Below, one piece after another: positions 27,201-36,118 of a stretch of DNA of 64,000 bases. A program made the translations under genes and the position numbers. Position 1 is the stretch's first letter, and every line of letters starts with the position of its first letter. The stretch is from the NCBI RefSeq assembly GCF_044772865.1, contig NZ_CP173029.1:3286001-3350000 (forward strand), in the 5' to 3' direction. The notes beneath the pieces are model-generated. The model had not been told where the DNA came from, made no database searches, and worked only from the letters and a program-made list of their open reading frames with translations. Origin of the DNA: Algirhabdus cladophorae (GTDB lineage: Bacteria > Pseudomonadota > Alphaproteobacteria > Rhodobacterales > Rhodobacteraceae).

Positions 27201-27263
27201 GCTATGCATCCAAGAGACCTGAACGTTTTCAGCAAAGCGCCCCAAATTGCAGCAGTTGGATGA
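24234..27263 (+). CDS. dnaE2: Error-prone DNA polymerase DnaE2, C-terminally shortened
   Basis: 1009 residues. An N-terminal PHP domain (MRFAELNITSNFSFLMGGSHPEE) leads into the C-family polymerase core with the catalytic Asp pair in PDIDVDFEHERREE, LCQGRGSAANS, SLGVFQVESRAQM and GFGSYGFPESHAASFA. DnaE2 proteins usually run another ~80-130 residues through an OB-fold domain; here homology appears to stop after THPVGLIRHRLTPG and a short unrelated tail follows. DnaE2 is the SOS translesion polymerase that works with ImuA/ImuB, which are not adjacent. The LexA box at 24209 agrees with SOS control. Confidence 0.9.
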   Translation: MRFAELNITSNFSFLMGGSHPEEYVERAALLGLEALTIADENSVAGIVRAHAHCREVTRFVQKRRDFDASTGLIGPPKPSHLQGHSSAAIYNTPRLLPAARLVFEAGWQITALPLNRKGWGGLCRILSAGRLRADKGHCLLHTADLLEHGANLMLLIHPPHAGQQHSGAGGWGQFAQQVTRRFGQNTSLLMAPSYTGQDAKRFAKITEISTHLNIPTIASASPKMHHGKRRKLTDVLAAIRLGCKVQDLGSTALTNAEERLRSPSELRHIFKNYPEALANIATLLDRCTFSLDELRYEYPSEVTGAETASQRLSRLAHEGLHWRYPAGPPDKVVKMLEHELTLIAKLKYEPYFLTVRDIVHFARSREILCQGRGSAANSVVCYCLGVTSVSPEVGTMVFERFVSEARNEPPDIDVDFEHERREEVIQHIYKQYGRHRAGLCATVIHYRGKRAIREVGRAMGLSQDTLSAMSSQLWGFFSSKGLEAERMREIGLDPNDKALRQTMELIYEVIGFPRHLSQHVGGFIITQGRLDELVPIENATMEDRTVICWDKDDIDTLGILKVDVLSLGMLSCIRKSFDLIEQHHGTYYDLATLPPEDPVVYDMLCKADSLGVFQVESRAQMNFLPRMRPRCFYDLVIETAIVRPGPIQGDMVHPYIRRRNGEEVVTFPSDELGRVLGKTLGVPLFQEQAMQIAIVGAGFDPSEADRLRRALATFKKHGNVTEHKRRFLQGMKANGYEDEFAQRCFSQIEGFGSYGFPESHAASFALLVYASAWLKCHHPGIFACALLNSQPMGFYAPAQIVRDAREHGVEVRPVCINHSFWDNVMEPDGNGGLAVRLGMRQIKGLPEDDVTWLTTARNNGYLSVEDVWRRSGMAPKLITLLAEADAFFSIGLTRRQALWDAKALAGDKPLPLFAHDLDGEGIVEPAANLPAMTEGEEVVEDYVAMRLTLRTHPVGLIRHRLTPGMGQRPQLSLIQKDIPVLNKITQTRAMHPRDLNVFSKAPQIAAVG

Positions 27264-27572
27264 TTATCGGGGAACGGCCTCCAGCACGAACGCCGACGAT
27301 CCCTAACGGCGAGGAAACCCAGTTTGTGGAACATCAAATGCCTTTGACATGTTCGTCACACCATTGACCCAAACGGACTGTCAGACGTGAAAAGACATTC
27401 GGAAATCACGCAGCGAAAGCTCTCAAAAATTCGAAACTCTCTGAACTTGGTGTAAGCGAGGTAAAGGTGCACGACCTTTCCCATTGTTTGCGCGACAAGG
27501 CGCACTTAATTTTTCTTTGTTTAGAAATCCCCAATGCAGGCATCCGCCACTCCAAGGACTGAGACCGCCGAA
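27264..27572. other. Intergenic region between dnaE2 and the transglycosylase
   Basis: About 309 bp with no complete gene, promoter or tRNA that I can see. A stretch of the forward frame (27368-27505) reads like part of a tyrosine recombinase and is listed separately. Confidence 0.5.
27368..27505 (+). pseudogene. Possible tyrosine-recombinase (integrase) C-terminal remnant
   Basis: In the frame starting at 27368, just after a TGA, the translation contains KTFGNHAAKALKNSKLSELG and then VSEVKVHDLSHCLRDKA. The last segment resembles the integrase box C motif (HxLRH), here with Arg replaced by Ser. The frame has no good start and runs into unrelated sequence, so any gene is dead. The similarity is short. 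Confidence 0.4.
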
Positions 27573-28955
27573 TTACCCTCTTAGTAATTTCATCAAGGCC
27601 TCAGACGGGAACCCATCCGGTGTCACACCACGCGATTTTTGGAAGGCGCGGATTGCATTGATCGTGTTGGGGCCGATGATCCCGTCTACACCATCTGTGT
27701 CAAAACCCTTGCGGGTCAGGATCCGTTGCATCCGTTGTTTGTCCTTGAATGACAGAGGTTTATAACCACGCGGCCAACTTGCCTGAATTTCGGGGCCACC
27801 TTTGAGGCGATCCGACAAATGTCCTACCCCAATGACGTAGGCGTCCGCTTTGTTATATTTCTCGATCGCGGCAAAGTTTGAAAAGATCATGAACGCTGCA
27901 CCTTGGGCACCGGCAGGCAGCAAGATCGACGCTGACCCAAAATCACGCACAGCCCGGCCCTGCACGTCTACAACGCCTTGTTTTGCCCACGCACTAGGCA
28001 ATTGCCGATTGTTGCGGCGCGCAGAAGAATAGTCGAACCCCCTAGGAAGGCGCACTTCCACGCCCCACGGCATACCCTTGCGCCAACCAGATTTCGCCAG
28101 ATACGCCGCCGTAGAGGCCAGAGCGTCTGTTGGATCGTCGGACCAAATATCGCGCTTTCCATCGCCGCGAAAATCAACGGCGAAGGCTTCATAAGACGTC
28201 GGGATAAACTGTGTATGGCCCATAGCGCCAGCCCATGAACCGGTCATATTGCGTGCGCTGACATCGCCGTTTTGGATGATCTTCAAGGCGGCCACCAATT
28301 GCGCTTCAAAGAACTTTCCGCGCCGTCCATCATAGGCCAAAGTCGATACGGCTTCGATTAACGGCGTATCGCCGCGGTGGGCACCATATGCACTTTCTAG
28401 CCCCCACACGGCCGCAACGACTTCTTTTTCGACGCCATAACGGTTTTCAATTTCTTGCAGCACGCGGCCATATTTACGCAAAGCGGCTTTGCCGTTCTTA
28501 ACCCGTGTCGGGCTGGCAGCGCTGTCCAGATAGTCCCAAATTTGCTTGGTAAATTCGGACTGGTTGCGATCCTTTTTAATCACCCCTGCATTATATCGCA
28601 CATTGCGAAATGCGTCGTCTAGAGTCGTTTGTGAGATCCCTTGTGCGCTGGCACGGCGTTTGAAACCCGAAATCCAACGTTGAAAACCTGCATCCGCCGC
28701 AGAGGCTTGGACCGTTTGCACCTGAGCCTGTTCCTGTGATTGGGGTGATAGTTGCGGCGCGCGCGCTGGCCGGGCCTGAGGCCGCAAAGAGGTGCGCAAC
28801 GTGGGCACCACAAAGCTGGCCTGAACGGGCTCAACACTGCGCGCCATGGGCCGCATTGATTGTGCCGGGGCATTTGCACCGCTGGCTGTCGCGCCAAACG
28901 CTAAAACAAGGCCAAGGGCCAGAGAGACTTTGAACATACTGCGTCGAACCTGCAT
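27573..28955 (-). CDS. Lytic murein transglycosylase, MltB family, with peptidoglycan-binding domain
   Basis: 460 residues. Signal peptide (~7-30), a Pro/Gln/Ala-rich linker (~30-90), the SLT_2/MltB catalytic domain (~95-390) with catalytic Glu in VWGLESAYG and GAMGHTQFIPTSY, and a C-terminal PG_binding_1 domain (~400-458; MQRILTRKGFDTDGVDGIIG). It cleaves glycan strands to 1,6-anhydro products in the periplasm. No lipobox is visible, so it is probably soluble. An alternative start is the ATG at 28937. Confidence 0.92.
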   Translation of the reverse strand: MQVRRSMFKVSLALGLVLAFGATASGANAPAQSMRPMARSVEPVQASFVVPTLRTSLRPQARPARAPQLSPQSQEQAQVQTVQASAADAGFQRWISGFKRRASAQGISQTTLDDAFRNVRYNAGVIKKDRNQSEFTKQIWDYLDSAASPTRVKNGKAALRKYGRVLQEIENRYGVEKEVVAAVWGLESAYGAHRGDTPLIEAVSTLAYDGRRGKFFEAQLVAALKIIQNGDVSARNMTGSWAGAMGHTQFIPTSYEAFAVDFRGDGKRDIWSDDPTDALASTAAYLAKSGWRKGMPWGVEVRLPRGFDYSSARRNNRQLPSAWAKQGVVDVQGRAVRDFGSASILLPAGAQGAAFMIFSNFAAIEKYNKADAYVIGVGHLSDRLKGGPEIQASWPRGYKPLSFKDKQRMQRILTRKGFDTDGVDGIIGPNTINAIRAFQKSRGVTPDGFPSEALMKLLRG

Positions 28956-29090
28956 ACCGCTACCATACCATTAACTGGATTGTTTCTATTCTGGAAGCAA
29001 TCTGCGTCATTGTGAGGGGAAAATCAGATCAATTTCCCGATTGCTGCGTAAGTGAGCGGATTTTGACCAATCCTTAGATCTGCCCCGTGC

Positions 29091-31346
29091 TTAGCGCCGT
29101 GTTCGGCTGACTTTGCGTTTGGTTTTAGCAGCCTTGCGTTTGGCACTGCCCAGTTTGCGTTTGGGGGGACGTCCACCTGACCGACTACGGCCTTTAGGCA
29201 TCTCTTTGTCTTCGATGCTAATCAAATCCAACATCAGCCCACCTGTCACTGGTGTGGCCTCGGCCAATTTGACCAAAACGCGCTGACCCACAGTAATCAT
29301 CATCCCCGTATCGGATCCCATCAGACTGGGCACCTCAGCGTCGAAGTGGAAATATTCGCGACCCAGATTTCGAATCGGCACCAACCCATCCGCGCCAGTT
29401 TCATCCAGCTTTACAAAGGCTCCAAACCGTTGAAGTCCACTGATACGCCCGCTAAATTCGCTGCCCACGCGTTCAGAGAGATAAGCCGCCAGATACCGAT
29501 CTGTTGTATCACGCTCGGCAGTCATAGAGCGCCGTTCTGTATCCGAAATTTGTTGCCCCGTGCTTTCCAACATCTCAATATCTTCGGGACTGAGGCCGTC
29601 ATCACCCCAGCCATGGGCACTGATCAAAGCACGGTGGACGATCAAATCGGCATAGCGTCGAATGGGCGAGGTGAAATGTGCATAGGCCCGTAGCGCCAGA
29701 CCAAAGTGGCCAAAACTTTGTTGGCTGTAGTAGGCCTGCGTCATGGACCTTAGGGTCGAGATATTGATCAGTTCTGCATGATCCGTTTCGCGCGCGGCAG
29801 TCAAAAGTTGGTTCAAGTGTCGGGTTTGCAGCACCTGGCCTTTGGCTAAATTTAGGCCGGCAGATTGCGCCACCTCACGCAGGCTTTCCAGTTTTTCCGG
29901 GGCTGGTTCTTCGTGGACCCGCAGCAACAGAGGTTGTTTTTTGGCCAGCAAAGTTTCGGCAGCAGCCACATTTGCCAAGACCATAAATTCCTCGATCAAC
30001 TTGTGGGCATCAAGGCGCTCTTTGAAATTTACTGATGTGACTTCACCGGTTTCAGCCAAAACAATTTGCCGTTCGGACAGATCCAGTTCCAATGGTTGTC
30101 GATCTGCGCGGGCACGACGCAGGGCTGCGTAGGCATCATAAAGGGGTTTCAAAACAGGGTCTAATAAAGCCGAACACCGTTCATTTGGGGTGCCATCAAT
30201 GGCCTCTTGAACCTCTTCGTAATGCAGAGCTGCAGGCGAGCGCATCAATCCCCGGTGAAAGCTGTGATCCAGCTTTGCCCCACCAGCATCAATACGCATG
30301 CGCACAGCAAGGCAGGCCCGCTCGACGCCCTCATGCAAGGAACACAGATCCCCAGACAAGCGGTCTGGCAGCATCGGAACCACACGATCAGGAAAATAGG
30401 TTGAGTTGCCGCGCTTACGCGCCTCGCTGTCCAATTCGGACCCAGGGGTGACGTAATGCGCCACATCGGCAATAGCCACCCAGATTACAAAACCGCCGAT
30501 GTTGTCCTTTGCGTCATCCGCGTGAGCGTAACATGCATCATCATGATCGCGCGCATCATGGGGATCGATCGTCACAAGCGGCAGATCCCGCAAATCCTCG
30601 CGCCCCTCCAGCCCCGCAGGCGTCATTGCGTCGGCCTCAGCCACAACTTTGTCTGGGAAATCGTCAGGGATCCCATGCTGATGGATCGCAATGAGCGAGA
30701 CCGCCTTTGGGGCGGAAGGATCGCCCAGCCGCTGAATAACCCGTGCTTTGGGCAGACCTATGCGTGCTTTGGGTCCCGCTGATTCAGCCTCGACCAATTC
30801 GCCGTCCTTGGCCCCATGGATAGCATCACCAGGTACGTGCCATTCTTTGTCCGCCCCCTTATCGATAGGGACAATGCGACCACCTTCGGCACCTTTACGA
30901 AACACGCCAAGGATCTTGCGTGGATTGGTTCCGATGCGTCGGATCAGGCGGCCTTCATAGGCGTAATCTTGGTCTTTGACTTCGGTCAGACGCCCCAAAA
31001 TACGGTCGCCTTCGCCCAGTGCAGGATCGGACGCACGCGTCATCATCAGTATCACGGGTTCTGGCCCGTCGCCTTGCCACTCTAAAGGACGTGCGAACAG
31101 ATCACCGTCCGTATTGGGCGGCAAAATTTGCAACACGTTCACTGGCGGTAGCTTGTCAGGATCACGATAGGTTTTTTTCTGTTTGCGCAGATGGCCTTCT
31201 GCCTCAAGCTCCTTCAGGAGGCGTTTGAGATCGATACGCGCTGCACCTTTTATCCCAAAGGCCTTGGCGATATCGCGTTTGCTGGTCAGGGTAGGATTGT
31301 CACTGATCCATTCCAGAATTTCAGACTTGAGTGGGATATGAACCAT
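29091..31346 (-). CDS. rnr: Ribonuclease R
   Basis: 751 residues. A winged-helix/HTH region (~1-65), cold-shock-like OB domains, the RNB catalytic core with the Asp cluster in TIDPHDARDHDDA, TSPIRRYADLIVHR towards its end, an S1 domain (~640-715) and a very basic Lys/Arg tail. It is a 3'-to-5' processive exonuclease that degrades structured RNA. It starts at the ATG of VHIPLKSEILEWI. Confidence 0.94.
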   Translation of the reverse strand: MVHIPLKSEILEWISDNPTLTSKRDIAKAFGIKGAARIDLKRLLKELEAEGHLRKQKKTYRDPDKLPPVNVLQILPPNTDGDLFARPLEWQGDGPEPVILMMTRASDPALGEGDRILGRLTEVKDQDYAYEGRLIRRIGTNPRKILGVFRKGAEGGRIVPIDKGADKEWHVPGDAIHGAKDGELVEAESAGPKARIGLPKARVIQRLGDPSAPKAVSLIAIHQHGIPDDFPDKVVAEADAMTPAGLEGREDLRDLPLVTIDPHDARDHDDACYAHADDAKDNIGGFVIWVAIADVAHYVTPGSELDSEARKRGNSTYFPDRVVPMLPDRLSGDLCSLHEGVERACLAVRMRIDAGGAKLDHSFHRGLMRSPAALHYEEVQEAIDGTPNERCSALLDPVLKPLYDAYAALRRARADRQPLELDLSERQIVLAETGEVTSVNFKERLDAHKLIEEFMVLANVAAAETLLAKKQPLLLRVHEEPAPEKLESLREVAQSAGLNLAKGQVLQTRHLNQLLTAARETDHAELINISTLRSMTQAYYSQQSFGHFGLALRAYAHFTSPIRRYADLIVHRALISAHGWGDDGLSPEDIEMLESTGQQISDTERRSMTAERDTTDRYLAAYLSERVGSEFSGRISGLQRFGAFVKLDETGADGLVPIRNLGREYFHFDAEVPSLMGSDTGMMITVGQRVLVKLAEATPVTGGLMLDLISIEDKEMPKGRSRSGGRPPKRKLGSAKRKAAKTKRKVSRTRR

Positions 31347-31380
31347 GTTTCACGACCTAGAGATCTAACTTAACAGCAAT

Positions 31381-31959
31381 CTAGCCTGTTTTCAGGTCAG
31401 CGACAGTATCGATATCTTGTAAAACTGCGATTTCCGCAATGTTCAGGTCAGGCATGGAGGCCTTCGTGTCAGCCAAAGCGAATTCGGACGACCAACGCAC
31501 ACCCTGAAACAAACAATTGGGCACAGCGCGGCTACGCTTGAGCCCGACCAACCAATACCCGCCATCTGGCGCAGGTCCAAAAACCGCATCATGGGTGCCC
31601 AGCGCTTCAAAAGCTGCTTTGATATGAACTGGGGTGACGCCGGGAATGTCAGCGCCTATTATCGCTACCGGCCCTTTTGGCAACCCGCGCATCAAACGCC
31701 CCATGCGGTCGCCTAGGTTCCCGCTGCCTTGGGCCACGCGGGGCAGGTTTTCAGGCCAAATGCGGCTGTTTAGACCCTGATAATCTGGGGACACCGCCAA
31801 AATCAGGTGCCAGCGTGGATCGGTCAAACGGCGCAGAACCCGCCGTGTTTGGTGTCGAAACCACCATGCTGCCGCTGTCATTCCGATATCGCGGCCAAGC
31901 CGAGTTTTGACCCGACCGGGACGTGGCTCTTTGACCATCACCACCAATGTGGGCTTCAT
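31381..31959 (-). CDS. TIGR04282/DUF2064-type glycosyltransferase-like protein
   Basis: 192 residues of the nucleotide-diphospho-sugar transferase fold: VMVKEPRPGRVKTRLGRDIG at the N-terminus, the acidic metal motif IGADIPGVTP and APDGGYWLVGL. Family members are sometimes annotated as arsenosugar-biosynthesis glycosyltransferases, but nothing arsenic-related is nearby, so the substrate is open. Its start overlaps the dapE stop by 4 bp. Confidence 0.82.
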   Translation of the reverse strand: MKPTLVVMVKEPRPGRVKTRLGRDIGMTAAAWWFRHQTRRVLRRLTDPRWHLILAVSPDYQGLNSRIWPENLPRVAQGSGNLGDRMGRLMRGLPKGPVAIIGADIPGVTPVHIKAAFEALGTHDAVFGPAPDGGYWLVGLKRSRAVPNCLFQGVRWSSEFALADTKASMPDLNIAEIAVLQDIDTVADLKTG

Positions 31960-33101
31960 GCAAAATAGTCCTGCAGGATCTGCCCATAGATCGCCTTAAG
32001 CTGGCTAATCTGTTCCACAGGAACGCATTCATCAACCTGGTGCATCGTCTTACCAACAAGGCCAAACTCAACCACAGGACAGTGGTTTTTAACAAAACGT
32101 GCATCCGAGGTGCCACCCGTCGTGGACATCTCGGGACGGCGGCCAGTTTGCGCCATAACCGCGTCCGAGATAATTTGTGACAGTTCCCCGGGTGGGGTCA
32201 AAAAAGCCTCGCCCGAGACTTTGATTTGCACATCAATTTCAACGCCAAAAGTCGCAGCAACGCTGGCGGCCTGATCATTCAGCCACTGGGACAAGGATGC
32301 GCCTGAATGGATGTCATTGAACCGGATGTTTACCGTCGATTTGGTTTGGGCGGGGATCACGTTAGTGGCGGGATTGCCGGTGTCTATGGTCACAACTGCT
32401 AGGGTAGAGGCGTCAAAATGGTCGGTGCCCTCATCGAGGCTATGACTGGCCAGCTGATCCATCAGTCGCGCCATGGCAGGCAGCGGGTTATTGGCACGAT
32501 GCGGGTAGGCCGAATGACCTTGCTTGCCAGTGACCGTGAAAAAGGCTGTCAGACTGCCACGGCGCCCGATCTTCATCATCTCACCCATCTCATTGGGGCA
32601 GGTTGGTTCGCCGACCAGACACAACGACATCTTTTCGCCTGTCTCGTCCATCCAATCGAGCAAGGCCGTGGTGCCGTCTTGGGCGTCGCCCTCTTCGTCA
32701 CCAGTGATGGCAAGGATCAACGCCGCGTCATCAGGCAGGTCTTTGCTGAAATCAATAGCCGCCGCAGCAAAGGCGGCCACACCGCTTTTCATATCCGTGG
32801 CGCCGCGACCATACATGATCCCATCGACGATTTGCGCGCCAAAGGGATCCTGCGTCCAATCCTCTAAATTGCCAATGGGCACCACGTCGGTGTGGCCGTT
32901 AAAGCCAAAACTGCGGCGTGCGCCCTTGGGGCCGCATCGGGCAAAAAGATTACATATGCCGTTGCGATCCACACGCGTGCATTCGAAACCAGCGGGCGTC
33001 AGAAGCGCTTCGAGCACTTCTAGTGCGCCTTCATTTGCAGGGGTCACAGATGCGCAGCGAATAAGATCACTTGTCAACGAAATTGGGTCTGTATGTGTCA
33101 T
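31956..33101 (-). CDS. dapE: Succinyl-diaminopimelate desuccinylase
   Basis: 381 residues, M20 metallopeptidase-fold enzyme of lysine/meso-DAP synthesis. Metal-site motifs: FNGHTDVVPIG, GRGATDMKSG (bridging Asp), AITGDEEGDAQDG (catalytic Glu pair) and, at the end, EFGLVGKTMHQVDECV (His). Length is standard for DapE. dapD of the same pathway lies 5 kb away on the same strand. Followed with overlap by the glycosyltransferase-like gene. Confidence 0.94.
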   Translation of the reverse strand: MTHTDPISLTSDLIRCASVTPANEGALEVLEALLTPAGFECTRVDRNGICNLFARCGPKGARRSFGFNGHTDVVPIGNLEDWTQDPFGAQIVDGIMYGRGATDMKSGVAAFAAAAIDFSKDLPDDAALILAITGDEEGDAQDGTTALLDWMDETGEKMSLCLVGEPTCPNEMGEMMKIGRRGSLTAFFTVTGKQGHSAYPHRANNPLPAMARLMDQLASHSLDEGTDHFDASTLAVVTIDTGNPATNVIPAQTKSTVNIRFNDIHSGASLSQWLNDQAASVAATFGVEIDVQIKVSGEAFLTPPGELSQIISDAVMAQTGRRPEMSTTGGTSDARFVKNHCPVVEFGLVGKTMHQVDECVPVEQISQLKAIYGQILQDYFA

Positions 33102-33378
33102 ATGCTTTGTTTGTCAGACCGCCCCTTGATGTTCAAGCTGACCCAACGTCAAACCCTAAATGCAACAGTTTTTAAAGACTGTTAAAAAAAGATTAACAAT
33201 TCAAAGTTGTAGCGATACTCTGAGCTTACAAAACAATGACCCGAGGCAGGGCATTCATATCAAGGACCGTCAGAGTCCATCTATCGAGCGGGCATCAAAA
33301 AGCCCACAAATTAAGACATCGCGCAGTGGCGTGATGGATATGTTTGCACATGTCTCGACCTAGGGTTGGGGCGGAAAA

Positions 33379-34959
33379 ATGGTTGCAGCATCGGAACTTC
33401 CGATAGACACAGGCGCATCTGCACTTGAGATGGCGCAGGAGATTTTTGGCAGTGGCGTGACCATTGTGACGGCTGCTGGATCAGCGCCGTCCTATAATGG
33501 CGACAGTCGATCGTCAGGGATCTATACGGATGGCGACGCAACCTCGCCCGGGGTTACGCCCGGCGATACAGGCGTAATCCTGTCAACTGGACGGGCGCAG
33601 GATTTCACCAATACCACTGGCCAATCAAACCAAAATACGAACACCTCAACCAACACATTCGGGCAAACCAACAACGCAGACTTTAATGCCGCCGTTGGCA
33701 CAAATACCTATGATGCCGCATTTCTAGAGGTGGATTTCATCCCAACGGGCGATTTCATGACGATGCAATTCGTCTTTGCTTCGGATGAATATCCTGAATA
33801 TTCCAACTCGATTTACAATGATGCCGTAGGCGTTTGGGTCAACGGCGCGTTGGTCCCCCTTTCCGTAGGAGACGGGTCAACCAGCGTCGGCAACGTAAAC
33901 AACGTCGATAACATCAACCTCTATAACGACAACACCCAAGACCAGTTCAACACTGAAATGGACGGCTTTACTGTCACCATGAGCTTGACCATTCCGGTAA
34001 ACTCCGGGGCTGTAAATTCGATCAAAATCGGGATCGCTGATGTTGGTGACAGCAGCTACGATTCCAGCCTTTTGATTGCTGGAAATAGCGTTCAGACCAG
34101 CCTCATCGCGGATGACGACAGCACGACAGTTTTGATCAACGGGACAAACACAGTCGACGTTTTGGGCAATGACATCGGATCAGGCACTTTGACCGTCACT
34201 CATATCAACGGCCAAGCCGTTGTGGCTGGCAGTACAGTGACTTTGGCATCGGGCGACAGCATTACATTGAACGCGGACGGTACGTTCGAGGTCGAAGCAG
34301 ACAGTGATGCCGACACCTTCAACTTTACCTACCAAGTGGCAGATACGAACGGTAACACAGATACGGGTATCGTCACTGTTGATACGATCCCTTGCTTTGT
34401 GGCCGGCACGCTTATTGCCACGCCGGATGGTCAAACCCCTGTCGAAGACCTCGCCGAAGGTGATCTGGTGATGACCAAGGATGAGGGCCCGCAACCCCTG
34501 CGCTGGATCGGCCAGCGCACAGTTCCGGCCGTAGGGGATTACGCCCCGATACAGATTGCCGCAAACACCTTTGGCCGCCATGAGACACTTATGGTGTCGC
34601 CGTTGCACCGTGTTTTGATCCGCGATGCTTTGGCGGAACTCCTCTTTGGCGAAGCCGAGGTTCTTGTAGCGGCAAAAGATCTAATCAATGATCACTCCGT
34701 GCAACGCATAGACGGCGGGGACGTCCGCTATGTGCACTTGCTTTTTGACAAACATCAGGTGGTGTTTTCAGGCGGACTCACAACCGAGAGCTTCCTTCCG
34801 GGACCGCAAACAACCAATTGCTTTGAAGTCGAGGTCGTGCGGGAAATTTGCAAGATCTTCCCTGAATTAGACCCTGAAACGGGCAAAGGATACAGCCCCG
34901 CAGCACGCCGGACACTGCGCCATTTCGAGGCACGTTTACTCGCCTCGAAAGCGGCCTAA
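33379..34959 (+). CDS. Choice-of-anchor-L-like protein with C-terminal Hint domain
   Basis: 526 residues. The N-terminal ~230 residues resemble a choice-of-anchor L domain (FGSGVTIVTAAG...GVILSTGRAQDF...MQFVFASDEYPEY). A cadherin/Ig-like stretch follows (~235-335; VDVLGNDIGSG) and then a Hint (hedgehog/intein) domain from ~338 starting with the nucleophile Cys (PCFVAGTLI), with block His residues in SPLHRVLI and FDKHQVVF. No Sec signal peptide is visible, so export by a type I system is possible. Hint domains can self-process; 17 bp separates it from a Hint paralogue. Confidence 0.82.
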   Translation: MVAASELPIDTGASALEMAQEIFGSGVTIVTAAGSAPSYNGDSRSSGIYTDGDATSPGVTPGDTGVILSTGRAQDFTNTTGQSNQNTNTSTNTFGQTNNADFNAAVGTNTYDAAFLEVDFIPTGDFMTMQFVFASDEYPEYSNSIYNDAVGVWVNGALVPLSVGDGSTSVGNVNNVDNINLYNDNTQDQFNTEMDGFTVTMSLTIPVNSGAVNSIKIGIADVGDSSYDSSLLIAGNSVQTSLIADDDSTTVLINGTNTVDVLGNDIGSGTLTVTHINGQAVVAGSTVTLASGDSITLNADGTFEVEADSDADTFNFTYQVADTNGNTDTGIVTVDTIPCFVAGTLIATPDGQTPVEDLAEGDLVMTKDEGPQPLRWIGQRTVPAVGDYAPIQIAANTFGRHETLMVSPLHRVLIRDALAELLFGEAEVLVAAKDLINDHSVQRIDGGDVRYVHLLFDKHQVVFSGGLTTESFLPGPQTTNCFEVEVVREICKIFPELDPETGKGYSPAARRTLRHFEARLLASKAA

Positions 34960-34976
34960 CCGGCCGGTTGCGCTGA

Positions 34977-36050
34977 ATGAGCTGGATCGGCCTCTGCGAT
35001 TTTGAACAGCCTGCCTTTCGTGTGGGCGGTTTGCACAATCCCGATCGCCCACCCAATGCAACAGACAGCGTTCTGGCCAAAGGCACCATTCTGGCCGAGG
35101 TTTTGCTAACGCCCAGCACGTCGGATCACGTCATTCTAGACTACAAATGCAGTGGTGACTGGCCCTTGCGCGTGAACATTCAAAAGGCCACTTGCGGTAC
35201 GTTTTGGATGTATATTGAACAGGGGCGCTACAACCACCTCCACGCTCTGCCCACACCTTTGGCCCATTTCGCCGGAACCGTTCAAATCAGCTATTCGTGG
35301 GATGGTCCGTCGCGGCTGGGTCACCTGGGCGTCTATGTCCCTGCAACGGGCCTTGTTTATCAAAACCATCTTGATGCTCCGCGCCCGATGCCGATGGGGG
35401 CGCTTGCCGATATGACCCTGACCCAAAGCACACGCAGGCACTGCGATGGGTTGGCCTTCTTTGCAGTTTCCAATCAGGTCGAACCCTTGGGGGTGCCTTT
35501 GGGATTGACCTCGGGCACAACCGTTTTGTGCAAAAAGGCTCCGCGCACCGTGGGCGATCTTAGACCCGGGATGACGGTTGTTTGCCACGGCCAACCCGAT
35601 CAACAGGTGCAGTGGGCTGGATCGCGACTGCGCCCTGCCCGTGGTGCTGCTTTGCCAATTAGGATCCGCGCGCCGTATCTGGGCTTAACCCAAGATTTAA
35701 TCGTGGCCGCGGATCAAAAGATCGCGTTGGACGGGCCAGACGTCGAATATTTGTTCAGTCAGGAAAGTGTCCTCGTGCGGGCACGTGATTTGATCCATGG
35801 CCCCATGGCGATGATCGAAATGCGTCCTAAGGTGATGCGCTACGCCCATGTTTTCCTTACCAATCAAAGCATGATCAGGGCAAATGGCTGCCTCACGGAA
35901 AGTCTGCACCTGACTACCAGCGCGCAAAATGGTCTGAAGTCGCAAAATACCATGTCGCGGCTTTGCAATGTCGAGGCCCATACAACGCAAAGCACACCGT
36001 CCTTGCGTGGCTTTGAGGCCATGACTTTGAACCGAATTCTAGCCGCATAG
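34977..36050 (+). CDS. Hint-like protein lacking the catalytic residues
   Basis: 357 residues. Residues ~185-320 align by eye to the Hint domain of the gene just upstream (SGTTVLCKKAPRTVGDLRPG against AGTLIATPDGQTPVEDLAEG). The nucleophile Cys position is not Cys, SPLHRV is replaced by AADQKI and DKHQVVF by TNQSMIR. The N-terminal ~180 residues are beta-rich with no recognised domain. Probably co-transcribed with the upstream gene. It may be an inactive structural or partner version. Confidence 0.7.
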   Translation: MSWIGLCDFEQPAFRVGGLHNPDRPPNATDSVLAKGTILAEVLLTPSTSDHVILDYKCSGDWPLRVNIQKATCGTFWMYIEQGRYNHLHALPTPLAHFAGTVQISYSWDGPSRLGHLGVYVPATGLVYQNHLDAPRPMPMGALADMTLTQSTRRHCDGLAFFAVSNQVEPLGVPLGLTSGTTVLCKKAPRTVGDLRPGMTVVCHGQPDQQVQWAGSRLRPARGAALPIRIRAPYLGLTQDLIVAADQKIALDGPDVEYLFSQESVLVRARDLIHGPMAMIEMRPKVMRYAHVFLTNQSMIRANGCLTESLHLTTSAQNGLKSQNTMSRLCNVEAHTTQSTPSLRGFEAMTLNRILAA

Positions 36051-36118
36051 CGCATAGCCTTGAAATCTTTGCCAAAATTGAACTAATTGGGGTAATGCGC
36101 TGCCATATCGGGGGATTT

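Noticed and set aside
33160..33363. 67-codon forward frame before the Hint gene
   Set aside because: No RBS or family; the strong start is the Hint gene itself.
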